Assembly (NCBI GenBank): GCA_002348905.1
Contig: DEBW01000030.1
Coordinates: forward strand, 10,440 to 28,673
Reading direction: 5' to 3'
Length of the DNA: 18,234 nucleotides
Source: Ruminococcus flavefaciens
GTDB lineage: Bacteria > Bacillota > Clostridia > Oscillospirales > Ruminococcaceae
Below the pieces are notes generated by a model. That model was not told where the DNA came from. It worked only from the letters and a program-made list of their open reading frames with translations, and did not search any database. This document shows, piece by piece, positions 1-7,333 of the stretch (position 1 is its first letter; every line of letters starts with the position of its first letter). Both the position numbers and the translations under genes were made by a program.

Positions 1-2342
1 ATACTCTTCTTGCCGCTCTTCTTCATATCGTCGCTGCGGTATACGTCAAAGAGTGTTACCTTTTCGAGTATCTTTCCTACTGCGCCCTTGATTGCCTTTT
101 CAAGTTCAGCAACAGGCATATCCTCGTCAACGAGGAGGCTGAGGTCACGGGTAGTTGCAGGGAATTTCGGGAGCGGCTGGTAAGTTATCTTTTCAGCAGC
201 AGCCTCCATAAGCTCAGGGATGTTGAGCTTTGCAACGTATGTCTTAACGCCTATTTCGTAAGTTTCCTGTACCTCAGGATGAACCTCGCCCATGATACCG
301 AGAGCAACGCCGTCACGCATGATAACTGCGCTTCTGCCTGGGTGGAGAGCGTACTTTTCATCGAATACATCGCTGTCGTTTGCACGGATGTACTCAACGT
401 CATAAATATTCATTTCAGCGAGGAGCTGTTCTACCATACCCTTGAGTGAGTAGAAGTCAGCGTTTCCGCCGTACATACCGATCGTAAGTCTCTGAGGCTC
501 GTCAGGGAGCTGATACTCATATTCGTGGCGTGGCTTTCCGTTGTTTGCGAGGAGAGCCTCATCACCCTGATAGTTTCTCTTTTCCTCAACAGGGAGGTAT
601 TCCTTTGATATCTCAAAGAGGCAAGCCTTTTCGTTGCGGTTGTTGTAGTTGAATGAGAGAACATCGAGCATAGAAGGTATAGTTGAAGTTCTCATAACGC
701 TTGTGTCCTCACCGAGAGGATTTACGATGCGTACTACCTTGCGGAGCTTGCTGTCAGCAGGAAGCTTTATCTTGTCGAAATACTTAGGAGATACGAATGA
801 GTAAGTAGCTATCTCGTAACCGCCGAGAGATACAGCAGCATTTCTGATAGCTCTTGTGAACTTCTGCTCCTCAGTGAACTCAGCTCTTGCAACACCTCTG
901 AAATCTGTTGAAGGGATGTTGTTGTAGCCGTAGATACGTGCAACTTCCTCTGCGATATCAGCCTTGCAGCCGATGTCTATACGGAATGAGGGAGCTATTA
1001 CCTTGCCGTTTTCTACCTTGAAATCAAGTCTTTCGAGGTACTTTATCATGTCAGCCTCTGAGATATCAGTGCCAAGGAAATTGTTTATCCACTCTGCGCT
1101 GAAATCAACAGTTGCAGGAGTCTTGTCTGTGTAGTCGCAGTCGATTACTGTGTTGAGGACTTCGCCTGCTCCAAGCTCTTCAACAAGCTCAAACGCTCTC
1201 TTTAAGCAGGTCATGGAGATAAGTCTGTCAACGCCCTTTTCGTAGCGTGAAGAAGCGTCAGACTTCAGACGGAGCTTCTTTGAAGTCTGTCTTACCTGAG
1301 TTGGCTCGAAGTAAGCGGACTCAAATACAACAGTAGTAGTATCGTCCATGATACCGCTGTACTCACCGCCCATGATACCAGCAACAGCAACAGGCTTCTT
1401 CTCGTCAGCGATAACGAGCATATCATCAGTAAGTTCACGCTCAACGCCGTCAAGAGTCATTATCTTTTCGCCGTTCTTTGCATTGCGGACATTGATATGA
1501 GCGCCTTCAACGTAGCGGAGGTCGAAAGCGTGCATAGGCTGACCGTATTCAAGCATAACGTAGTTAGTGATATCAACAAAGTTATTGATAGGACGTACAC
1601 CGCTTGCACGGAGTCTCTCTCTCATCCAGCGTGGAGAAGGACCTATCTTAACATTTTTAACTATACCAGCGCAGTATCTCTGGCACTTTTCAGTGTTGAG
1701 GATATCAACTTTGAGAATAGAGTTGATATCTCCGTCAACGCCCTTGAACTCAGGAACTTTTACTTCAAGAGGGAGATTGTAAGTAGCGGCTGTCTCTCTT
1801 GCAAGACCGATAACGCTGAGACAGTCAGGACGGTTTGAAGTTATCTCGAACTCTACAGAAGTATCGTCAAGACCGATAGCAGAGTGGATATCCTGTCCGA
1901 GCTGGCAGTCCTCCTCGATAACGAAAACGCCCTCAGGATCAGCGTACGGGAAATCATGAGCGGTAAGACCGAGAGTATCAAGTCCGCAGAACATACCGAA
2001 GCTCTCAACTCCACGCATCTTGCACTTCTTTATCTTGCCCTCAGGGAGAACAGCACCGTCAAGAGCAACAGGAACAAGGTCGCCTTCCTTGATATTCTTA
2101 GCGTTTGTAACTATCTGTATAGGAGCATCAGCGCCGATATCCACCTGACAAACGAAAAGAGCATCTGCATTTTCGTGCGGTCCCTTTGAGAGTATTTTAC
2201 CGACTACTACCTTTGAGATCTTGCTGCCCTCTGTCTCGTAGCACTCGACTTTTGAACCGCTCATTGTGAGAGCGTGGCAGAAATCCTTTATAGGCGCATC
2301 GACTTTAACGTAGTCGCTGAGCCATTTCATAGATAAATTCAT
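1..2342 (-). CDS. pheT: Phenylalanyl-tRNA synthetase beta subunit, C-terminal end cut by window edge
   Basis: PheT is the large subunit of the cytoplasmic (alpha beta)2 enzyme that charges tRNA-Phe; it binds the tRNA and edits mischarged Tyr. The frame is open for 780 codons with no break. It shows the N-terminal EMAP/OB-type tRNA-binding domain (about residues 40-150), the B3/B4 editing region with PINNFVDITNY (about 250), the B5 motif DIAEEVARIYGYNNIP (from residue 462), and the start of the C-terminal FDX-ACB domain (FDVYRSDDMKKSGKKS) at the edge. Bacterial PheT is usually about 790-800 residues, so only some 15-20 residues should be missing. The start at 2342 reads MNLSMKW and has CGGAGG six bases upstream. 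It lies 18 bp after the preceding membrane gene, so it is the last visible gene of the T-box operon. PheS is not adjacent, which is unusual. Confidence 0.97.
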   Translation of the reverse strand, partial: MNLSMKWLSDYVKVDAPIKDFCHALTMSGSKVECYETEGSKISKVVVGKILSKGPHENADALFVCQVDIGADAPIQIVTNAKNIKEGDLVPVALDGAVLPEGKIKKCKMRGVESFGMFCGLDTLGLTAHDFPYADPEGVFVIEEDCQLGQDIHSAIGLDDTSVEFEITSNRPDCLSVIGLARETAATYNLPLEVKVPEFKGVDGDINSILKVDILNTEKCQRYCAGIVKNVKIGPSPRWMRERLRASGVRPINNFVDITNYVMLEYGQPMHAFDLRYVEGAHINVRNAKNGEKIMTLDGVERELTDDMLVIADEKKPVAVAGIMGGEYSGIMDDTTTVVFESAYFEPTQVRQTSKKLRLKSDASSRYEKGVDRLISMTCLKRAFELVEELGAGEVLNTVIDCDYTDKTPATVDFSAEWINNFLGTDISEADMIKYLERLDFKVENGKVIAPSFRIDIGCKADIAEEVARIYGYNNIPSTDFRGVARAEFTEEQKFTRAIRNAAVSLGGYEIATYSFVSPKYFDKIKLPADSKLRKVVRIVNPLGEDTSVMRTSTIPSMLDVLSFNYNNRNEKACLFEISKEYLPVEEKRNYQGDEALLANNGKPRHEYEYQLPDEPQRLTIGMYGGNADFYSLKGMVEQLLAEMNIYDVEYIRANDSDVFDEKYALHPGRSAVIMRDGVALGIMGEVHPEVQETYEIGVKTYVAKLNIPELMEAAAEKITYQPLPKFPATTRDLSLLVDEDMPVAELEKAIKGAVGKILEKVTLFDVYRSDDMKKSGKKS

Positions 2343-2360
2343 ATATTTACCTCCGTATTT

Positions 2361-2897
2361 TTATTTTATAGCATCTGACAGCCTTCCGAACACCATGTCA
2401 CGCTCAATGCTTGTATTGAAACTCATGGTATCCTTTTTGGTTGCGGAAGACTTTCCGAACTTTATATCAATGTAATATGCTGCATTACCCTTTCTGCTTT
2501 CCGAAGCAGACCTTTTAAGACGGCGTATATCGCTCAGTCTGTAGGCGTTGAAGGACTCAAAATTGAGGATGTACTCATCTGAGATGAAATAATCTGACTC
2601 ATTTTCTGAAAGCGGGATGCAGTTTTCAAAGAGAGCATTAATGTCTCTGTCTGAGTAAATGTCTATTTTACGCCACATACTGCTCAGGTCGTGCTCCATG
2701 AAGGTAAGTCTCCATAGTCCTGTAAGGACGAGTAGCACCGGTATGGAAATGCCGGCTATGAGCACTGCTGTAGACGCATTGGTATGCAAACATACTATCA
2801 GAGCCGCAAGTCCGCTTACAATGCCGGCAGCGATGAACATAAGGCATATGAGCGTCATTCTTGTTTTTAGTCCTCTGACAAATTCTTTATATCTCAT
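2361..2897 (-). CDS. Small two-TM membrane protein inside the pheST operon (second of a pair)
   Basis: The protein has 178 residues and I do not recognise its family. Two hydrophobic helices lie at about residues 14-37 and 43-65, with Arg/Lys before the first. They are followed by a soluble domain of about 110 residues rich in alternating beta-type segments (YFISDEYILNF, AAYYIDIKFG) and ending in a likely helix (ERDMVFGRLSDAIK). This layout resembles bacterial PH-like domains on a membrane hairpin; that is inference. GAGGTGA lies 12 bases before the ATG, a little far. The gene starts 46 bp after the stop of the previous membrane gene and ends 18 bp before pheT, so cotranscription is very likely. 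Its soluble part lines up loosely with that of its neighbour, which suggests a diverged tandem duplicate. Confidence 0.85.
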   Translation of the reverse strand: MRYKEFVRGLKTRMTLICLMFIAAGIVSGLAALIVCLHTNASTAVLIAGISIPVLLVLTGLWRLTFMEHDLSSMWRKIDIYSDRDINALFENCIPLSENESDYFISDEYILNFESFNAYRLSDIRRLKRSASESRKGNAAYYIDIKFGKSSATKKDTMSFNTSIERDMVFGRLSDAIK

Positions 2898-2943
2898 ATA
2901 TCTGAGCGATCACCTCACCGAAGCATTTGGGCTTATGCATATG

Positions 2944-3567
2944 TTATGTCCTTTCGTTTCTGTTCTGTTTTTTATAATTGTAAGGGGAAAGGTCAGTGAA
3001 TTCAGCATTCACGCAGTAAGTCCGCAGCTGACTGCTTATTTTCAGTATCACATCACGGTTCTTGCAGACAAGCGTGTCATTCGAGTATCTGAACCTGTTG
3101 TTTGCGTAGTTGTGAAGCTTATACTTATTCCCTTTAGTATCATATATCATTATGTAAGAACGATCGTATCTTCCGGTTTTTTCAGTCCTTGAAGCGAGGA
3201 CTGTATGTACTCTTACTGCCTCAGAATACCTTATAGCAGCGGGTACAGTTATATCAAAAAGATAGTCACGCATAAAAAAGCATTTGTCATATTCTGAATG
3301 AACGCAGTTTTCAATATCCTCGTCAACGTCGGGATATTCTTCTATTATTTGCCTGAAACGAATGAAATATGTGACAAGATAACCGACTGACATTCCGACT
3401 AATATGAAAAGTATTATCCATACCCATAATTCAGCTATGAACGTTTCGGCATCCATATCAAAGTATATCAGGTTCAGCACGGCTAATATCGTGATAAAGA
3501 CGATGAAAACAGCAAAAATTATTTTTTTGAGAAGCTGTTTTCGCAATGCTTTTCTGAAAGCGTTCAT
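2944..3567 (-). CDS. Small two-TM membrane protein overlapping the pheS stop (first of a pair)
   Basis: The protein has 207 residues and I do not recognise its family. TM segments lie at about residues 14-36 and 45-68, with a Lys/Arg-rich N-terminus. A linker rich in Asp/Glu (EEYPDVDEDIENC) leads to a beta-rich soluble domain (DYLFDITVPAAIRYSEA, SYIMIYDTKGNKYKL) and a basic tail. The start codon shares one base with the pheS stop (TGATG), a classic arrangement for translational coupling. There is no separate promoter between them, so expression should follow the Phe T-box. The pattern DI...C...FF.(D/E)Y(L/I).F followed by a YI(M/D)I strand recurs in the next gene, so the two are probably paralogues. 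A bacterial PH-like fold is possible but not shown. Confidence 0.85.
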   Translation of the reverse strand: MNAFRKALRKQLLKKIIFAVFIVFITILAVLNLIYFDMDAETFIAELWVWIILFILVGMSVGYLVTYFIRFRQIIEEYPDVDEDIENCVHSEYDKCFFMRDYLFDITVPAAIRYSEAVRVHTVLASRTEKTGRYDRSYIMIYDTKGNKYKLHNYANNRFRYSNDTLVCKNRDVILKISSQLRTYCVNAEFTDLSPYNYKKQNRNERT

Positions 3568-4595
3568 CAGAACTGTTCAAGGAATCTCACATCATTCTCA
3601 TAGAGGAGACGAAGGTCATTGATATCATAGCGTCCCATTACCATACGCTCAAGACCAAGACCGAATGCAAAGCCGGAGTAAACCTCAGGATCAATGCCGC
3701 AGTTTTCGAGTACCTTAGGGTGTACCATACCAGCGCCGAGAAGTTCGATATAACCCTCGTCCTTGCACATTGAACATCCCTTGCCGCCGCAGTTGAAGCA
3801 GCTTATATCAACTTCACAGCTTGGCTCAGTGAACGGGAAGTGGTGAGGACGGAAACGGAGCTTGCAGTCATTGCCGTAGAGCTTCTTCATGAGCATTTCG
3901 AGAGTACCCTTGAGGTCGCTCATCTTGATGCCCTTGTCAACTACAAGACCTTCTATCTGGTGGAAAAGAGGGGAGTGTGTAGCGTCAACAGCATCTGAAC
4001 GGAAAACTCTTCCAGGAGAGATTATGCGTATCGGAGGCCTCTGAGTTTCCATAACGTGAACCTGTACGGAGGAAGTCTGAGTACGGAGGAGAACTGTTTC
4101 GTTTGTGTTCTCGATGTAGAAAGTATCCTGAGTATCTCTTGCAGGGTGGTCAGGAGGGAGGTTGAGAGCCTCGAAAACGTGGTAATCGTCGTCTATCTCC
4201 GGACCGTCAGCGATATTGAATCCCATACCGATGAATATTTCACGTATCTCATTTTCTACCTTTGTAAGCGGATGAAGCTTGCCGAAAGGAGCGTATGTAC
4301 CAGGGAGAGTGATATCAATAGTCTCCTCTTTGAGCTTGGCAGCCTGAGCGCCTGATTTGAGTGCTGAGAGCTTGCTTCCGAGAGCTTCTTCGATATCTGC
4401 TCTTACCTTGTTTGCGAGCTGACCGATAACAGGTCTTTCTTCAGGAGTGAGCTTGCCCATCTGTTTGAGAATGGCAGTAAGTTCACCTTTCTTTCCGAGG
4501 AACTTTATCCTCAGGTCATCCAGTGCCTTGATCTCAGTGCAGGATTCAAGTTCCTGCTTTGCCAGTGCTTCGATCTTTTCGAGCTGTTCTTTCAT
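3567..4595 (-). CDS. pheS: Phenylalanyl-tRNA synthetase alpha subunit
   Basis: PheS is the catalytic subunit that activates Phe and transfers it to tRNA-Phe; it pairs with PheT. At 342 residues it has the usual length. In order: an N-terminal coiled-coil tRNA-binding arm (about 1-90), class II motif 2 around RVFRSDAVDATHSPLFHQIEG (197-217), HHFPFTEPSCEVDISC (251-266), the four-Cys cluster C266/C269/C274/C277 (known in Firmicute PheS), GAGMVHP, and motif 3 with SGFAFGLGLERM (307-318). A310 is the alanine that shapes the Phe pocket in well-studied PheS proteins. The ATG at 4595 has GAGGTGA five bases upstream. The gene is first in the operon, directly behind a Phe-specific T-box leader. Confidence 0.98.
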   Translation of the reverse strand: MKEQLEKIEALAKQELESCTEIKALDDLRIKFLGKKGELTAILKQMGKLTPEERPVIGQLANKVRADIEEALGSKLSALKSGAQAAKLKEETIDITLPGTYAPFGKLHPLTKVENEIREIFIGMGFNIADGPEIDDDYHVFEALNLPPDHPARDTQDTFYIENTNETVLLRTQTSSVQVHVMETQRPPIRIISPGRVFRSDAVDATHSPLFHQIEGLVVDKGIKMSDLKGTLEMLMKKLYGNDCKLRFRPHHFPFTEPSCEVDISCFNCGGKGCSMCKDEGYIELLGAGMVHPKVLENCGIDPEVYSGFAFGLGLERMVMGRYDINDLRLLYENDVRFLEQF

Positions 4596-4628
4596 TTTTT
4601 CACCTCATAAAAAATTTTTGTGCCGTAT

Positions 4629-4652
4629 AAAAAAAGCCCTGTCCAACAGGAC
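4629..4652 (-). terminator. T-box leader terminator ahead of pheS
   Basis: In RNA sense, GUCCUGU (4652-4646) pairs with ACAGGGC (4642-4636) over a UGG loop, giving 7 bp with one G-U, followed by seven U (4635-4629). This is an intrinsic terminator about 35 bp before pheS. Its 5' arm overlaps UUGUC (4654-4650), which can instead pair with GACAA (4688-4684) in the antiterminator, so the two folds exclude each other. Confidence 0.85.
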
Positions 4653-4871
4653 AAGACATGAAATTCTTGCTTATAACCACCCATTGTCAGGAGAGCCGAC
4701 ACTCTCTTGTCTTTAACGCAGACCTACGTCACAGCCTACACGGTAACAACGACCTTTCAGACCAGCCCCTCGTGAGTGAACTTCGGAATGTTTTCAGACG
4801 GGACATTCACACCAGACAGTCCCTCTCTGCTGACTTACTTGCAGACCTACTCTCTCAGTCATCGGGTTTAC
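4629..4871 (-). promoter_or_regulatory. tRNA-Phe-sensing T-box riboswitch leader
   Basis: Stem I ends in GAAG-UUC-ACUCACGAG (4784-4769), the usual setting of a T-box specifier loop. UUC (4780-4778) is a Phe codon that reads anticodon GAA. Distal stem I carries AGAGAGGGAC...GUGUGAA...GUCCC. The T-box sequence UGGGUGGUUAUAAGC (4683-4669) holds UGGU, which complements the ACCA end of an uncharged tRNA with discriminator A73, as expected for tRNA-Phe. The antiterminator helix GACAA/UUGUC competes with the terminator at 4629-4652. Known T-box logic predicts readthrough into pheS, the two membrane genes and pheT when tRNA-Phe is uncharged. The T-box itself is more divergent than the common AGGGUGGNACCGCG form. 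Confidence 0.88.
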
Positions 4872-4877
4872 TTTTCT

Positions 4878-4906
4878 ATTATAAACCTTTCGCCGAAAAA
4901 AATCAA
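4878..4906 (-). promoter_or_regulatory. Sigma-A promoter of the pheS operon
   Basis: On the minus strand, -35 TTGATT (4906-4901), a 17-bp spacer and a consensus -10 TATAAT (4883-4878). The expected start of RNA is near 4871, giving a leader of about 275 nt that holds the whole T-box. Confidence 0.85.
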
Positions 4907-4967
4907 GTCCTTTTGCAAAAAAATAACAATATCTGCTGAATTTGAATCAATGACCGCAATTCTCTTA

Positions 4968-4996
4968 TTGACAAATGGATTTGCTTTTGATATAAT
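4968..4996 (+). promoter_or_regulatory. Sigma-A promoter of the acidic lipoprotein gene
   Basis: Perfect consensus: TTGACA (4968-4973), 17-bp spacer, TATAAT (4991-4996). RNA should start near 5003, about 47 nt before the chosen ATG. It diverges from the pheS promoter, with about 60 bp between the two -35 boxes. Confidence 0.9.
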
Positions 4997-5049
4997 AGCC
5001 TATGACCTGGGTGTATTAGGTAAATTATTTATTTATGGAGGCAATTACA

Positions 5050-6546
5050 ATGAAAATGTCAAAAGTTCTGGCAGGAATATTTGCTCTTGCAATGGTAGGA
5101 GCTATGTTCACTTCATGCGGCAGCAAAAAGGAAGAGTCAAGCGTAGAGGAGAGTCCGGCTTCTACATCTGCTCCTTCTGACGAGTCTGAAACTGAGGAAG
5201 AAACAGAAGCAGAGACAGAAGAGGAGGAAGAGGAAGAGGACGAGCCTGAGCTTGCTGAACTCGAAAAGCTCGAAATTCCTGCTAAGGAAGAGAAGAGCCC
5301 TGAACTCGAAGAGGTCGGCACTATCAGCGGTGACAGCTTCAGATTCACTTCTGATCTCATTTACACCTCAGACGGTGAGAATGTCACTATCTACGATTAT
5401 ATGGGCAAGGAGTTTGAAGGCGGCAAGATAAGTAATGTATCCAAGCTCGGCGATACAGGACTTTTTGCCTGCTACGTTGCAGAAGGCGATATCCCTTATG
5501 AGAGACTCATCACAGCAGAGGGTGAAGTTATTGTTGATACTGACGAGAAGGTCGGTCTTTTCAAGGAACTCAACGACAAATTCCTTATCGCATATTTCCC
5601 GGAAGCAACTACAACTGACGAGGACAAGGCTATATACTATGTAACTGCTAACCAGTTCAGCATCACTCCGAATGGTGAAGATGTTCTTTACACTGGTAAG
5701 GTAAAGGTATATGACATTGAGTCAGGCAAGTTCCTTGAGAACACAACAATTGAGGAAAGCCCGAATTACAGAGTTACCGGCGATATCATATCTTTCTACA
5801 ATGAAGACGGCGACAAGGTATACGTTTCATCTGAGGATAAGGTATTTGACGTTGATTCAAACTATGATGCACAGGGTTCAAGATTCTTCACATGCTACAG
5901 CGGCGGCAAGTATCAGGTATTCGATCACGACCTTAACCTTGTAATGGAATCTGAAAAGACAGTTCAGGGTATGGACGGAACTGATTACTATGTAAAGATC
6001 TATGATCCTGACAACAGAGTTGCTGCTCTTGCTGACTATAACCTTACTGAGATAACTGACTGCAAGTATTCTTTCCTCAGCAGCATAGACGGTACAATGT
6101 TCCAGTACGGCGGAGAAGATTCTTCAACATACGGTCTTCTTTCTGCTGACGGCAAGGAAATAACAGAGGCTCAGTACAAGCTCATTTCTGCTGTTAAGAC
6201 TCCTGGCTACTATGCTTGTAAGAAGGACGACGGAACATACGACCTTGTAAGCAGAGACGGAAAGGTAGTTGACAGCGGTTCATCTGACGGCTATTATGAG
6301 TTCGCATCAAAGAAGGACGGCGACGGATATGCTACTCTCGTTGCAAACACTGGTGAGTTCTCAATAAAGTCTGAGTCCACACTCGAAAACTTCGGCAGCG
6401 GTATAGGCTACGATTCAAGAGCTCACATCCTCTATGATATCTACACAGGCGATAAGCTTGCAGAGGATTTTGACAAGGCATACAAGGCATATGACCATAT
6501 CTACATTGTCAAGGGCAGTGAGATCAAGGTTTACTCTGTAAAGTAA
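5050..6546 (+). CDS. Lipoprotein with acidic linker and WG-repeat-like domain
   Basis: The start at 5050 is preferred over the in-frame ATG at 5035 because GGAGG (5037-5041) lies eight bases before it and overlaps the upstream ATG; this gives 498 residues. The N-terminus is a lipoprotein signal (MKMSKVLAGIFALAMVGAMF-TSC) with the lipid Cys at about residue 24. The lipobox FTSC departs from consensus at -3. A strongly acidic low-complexity stretch follows (about 30-85), with an unbroken run of seven Glu. The rest is beta-rich with repeated units such as YGLLSADGKEITEAQYKLI and YDLVSRDGKVV, which resemble WG repeats. Such extracellular domains often bind other proteins or wall polymers; no enzyme motif is seen. 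The gene has its own promoter and terminator and forms a single-gene unit. The exact role is unknown. Confidence 0.9.
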   Translation: MKMSKVLAGIFALAMVGAMFTSCGSKKEESSVEESPASTSAPSDESETEEETEAETEEEEEEEDEPELAELEKLEIPAKEEKSPELEEVGTISGDSFRFTSDLIYTSDGENVTIYDYMGKEFEGGKISNVSKLGDTGLFACYVAEGDIPYERLITAEGEVIVDTDEKVGLFKELNDKFLIAYFPEATTTDEDKAIYYVTANQFSITPNGEDVLYTGKVKVYDIESGKFLENTTIEESPNYRVTGDIISFYNEDGDKVYVSSEDKVFDVDSNYDAQGSRFFTCYSGGKYQVFDHDLNLVMESEKTVQGMDGTDYYVKIYDPDNRVAALADYNLTEITDCKYSFLSSIDGTMFQYGGEDSSTYGLLSADGKEITEAQYKLISAVKTPGYYACKKDDGTYDLVSRDGKVVDSGSSDGYYEFASKKDGDGYATLVANTGEFSIKSESTLENFGSGIGYDSRAHILYDIYTGDKLAEDFDKAYKAYDHIYIVKGSEIKVYSVK

Positions 6547-6572
6547 TTTTATTGAAAAATAAAAGATAAGAG

Positions 6573-6607
6573 ATCAGGAGCATCAGAATGAGGTGCTCCT
6601 GATTTTT
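6573..6607 (+). terminator. Intrinsic terminator after the acidic lipoprotein
   Basis: A perfect 10-bp stem ATCAGGAGCA (6573-6582) / TGCTCCTGAT (6594-6603) with an 11-nt loop, followed by a T-run. It lies 27 bp past the stop. Confidence 0.92.
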
Positions 6608-6672
6608 CTTTTACATAAAAATAATGCGGATTTTCAGAATAAAAAAATTTTAAGAAATTCAAGATGTCAGTA

Positions 6673-6701
6673 TTGAATTTTTCTTTAATATATGTTATTA
6701 T
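6673..6701 (+). promoter_or_regulatory. Promoter of the two-TM protein gene (and probably nnr)
   Basis: -35 TTGAAT (6673-6678), 17-bp spacer, -10 TATTAT (6696-6701) with an extended TG at 6693-6694. RNA should start near 6708, 26 nt before the ATG. Confidence 0.65.
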
Positions 6702-6733
6702 AATAATGTATATAAATATATAGGAGATGTAAT

Positions 6734-7258
6734 ATGGACAATTTTGCAGAACAACTCGTTAAAAAGCATCAGACCGGAAGTGAGAGAACCAAAAAATTCC
6801 TGATAATGTTCGGCGGTTCGATGCTTACATTCGTACTTGCAGCCATATCAGTGGTGCTGCTGGGAAACGGTCTTATACCGTTTATAGGACTTCTGCTTGC
6901 GGCAGGAGCAGGCTACGGCACTTTTACGATTTTGCAGAATATGTATGTTGAGTACGAGTATACGTTTACAAACGGCGAACTTGATATCGACAAGATAATC
7001 GCAAAGAAAAAGCGTAAGGAACTTGTTTCCCTGAGTGTTGGAAAATTTACCGCTTTCGGAAAGTATGAGGAGGATGCTCCGGAGGAGACAGAGGATATGA
7101 CAGTTATATTTGCTTCAAGTAATATCGCCTCTGAGGAGTATTACGCAGACCTCAGACATGACCAGTACGGCAATACAAGACTTGTATTCTGTCCTGACGA
7201 AAAGATGCTGGAGAATATCAACAAGAGCCTTCCCCGTGCGTTGAAGAACAAATCATGA
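6734..7258 (+). CDS. Two-TM protein with C-terminal soluble domain, DUF6106-like
   Basis: The protein has 174 residues. After a short basic N-terminus (MDNFAEQLVKKHQTGSERTKK), two TM helices lie at about 22-45 and 47-68. A soluble part follows with YVEYEYTFTNGELDIDKIIAKKKRK (about 72-97) and LRHDQYGNTRLVFCPDEKMLENI near the end. The opening and overall layout recall the clostridial proteins annotated as DUF6106; this is from memory and unchecked. The order of a membrane hairpin then a TNGELDIDKI-type beta domain is like bacterial PH-type membrane proteins, and similar in plan to the two genes inside pheST. AGGAG lies seven bases before the ATG. nnr follows after 75 bp with no terminator, so the two may share a transcript. 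Confidence 0.88.
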   Translation: MDNFAEQLVKKHQTGSERTKKFLIMFGGSMLTFVLAAISVVLLGNGLIPFIGLLLAAGAGYGTFTILQNMYVEYEYTFTNGELDIDKIIAKKKRKELVSLSVGKFTAFGKYEEDAPEETEDMTVIFASSNIASEEYYADLRHDQYGNTRLVFCPDEKMLENINKSLPRALKNKS

Positions 7259-7333
7259 ATATTATAGCGTATCATAATGGCTATTTAATATTGCTTAATT
7301 TTAAAATTTAATACATAAAAGGAGTGTAGTACA

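Noticed and set aside
5025..5360. Minus-strand frame giving a Ser-rich 111-residue protein
   Set aside because: It is the complement of the Glu-rich purine tract of the lipoprotein gene, with no ribosome binding site or promoter.
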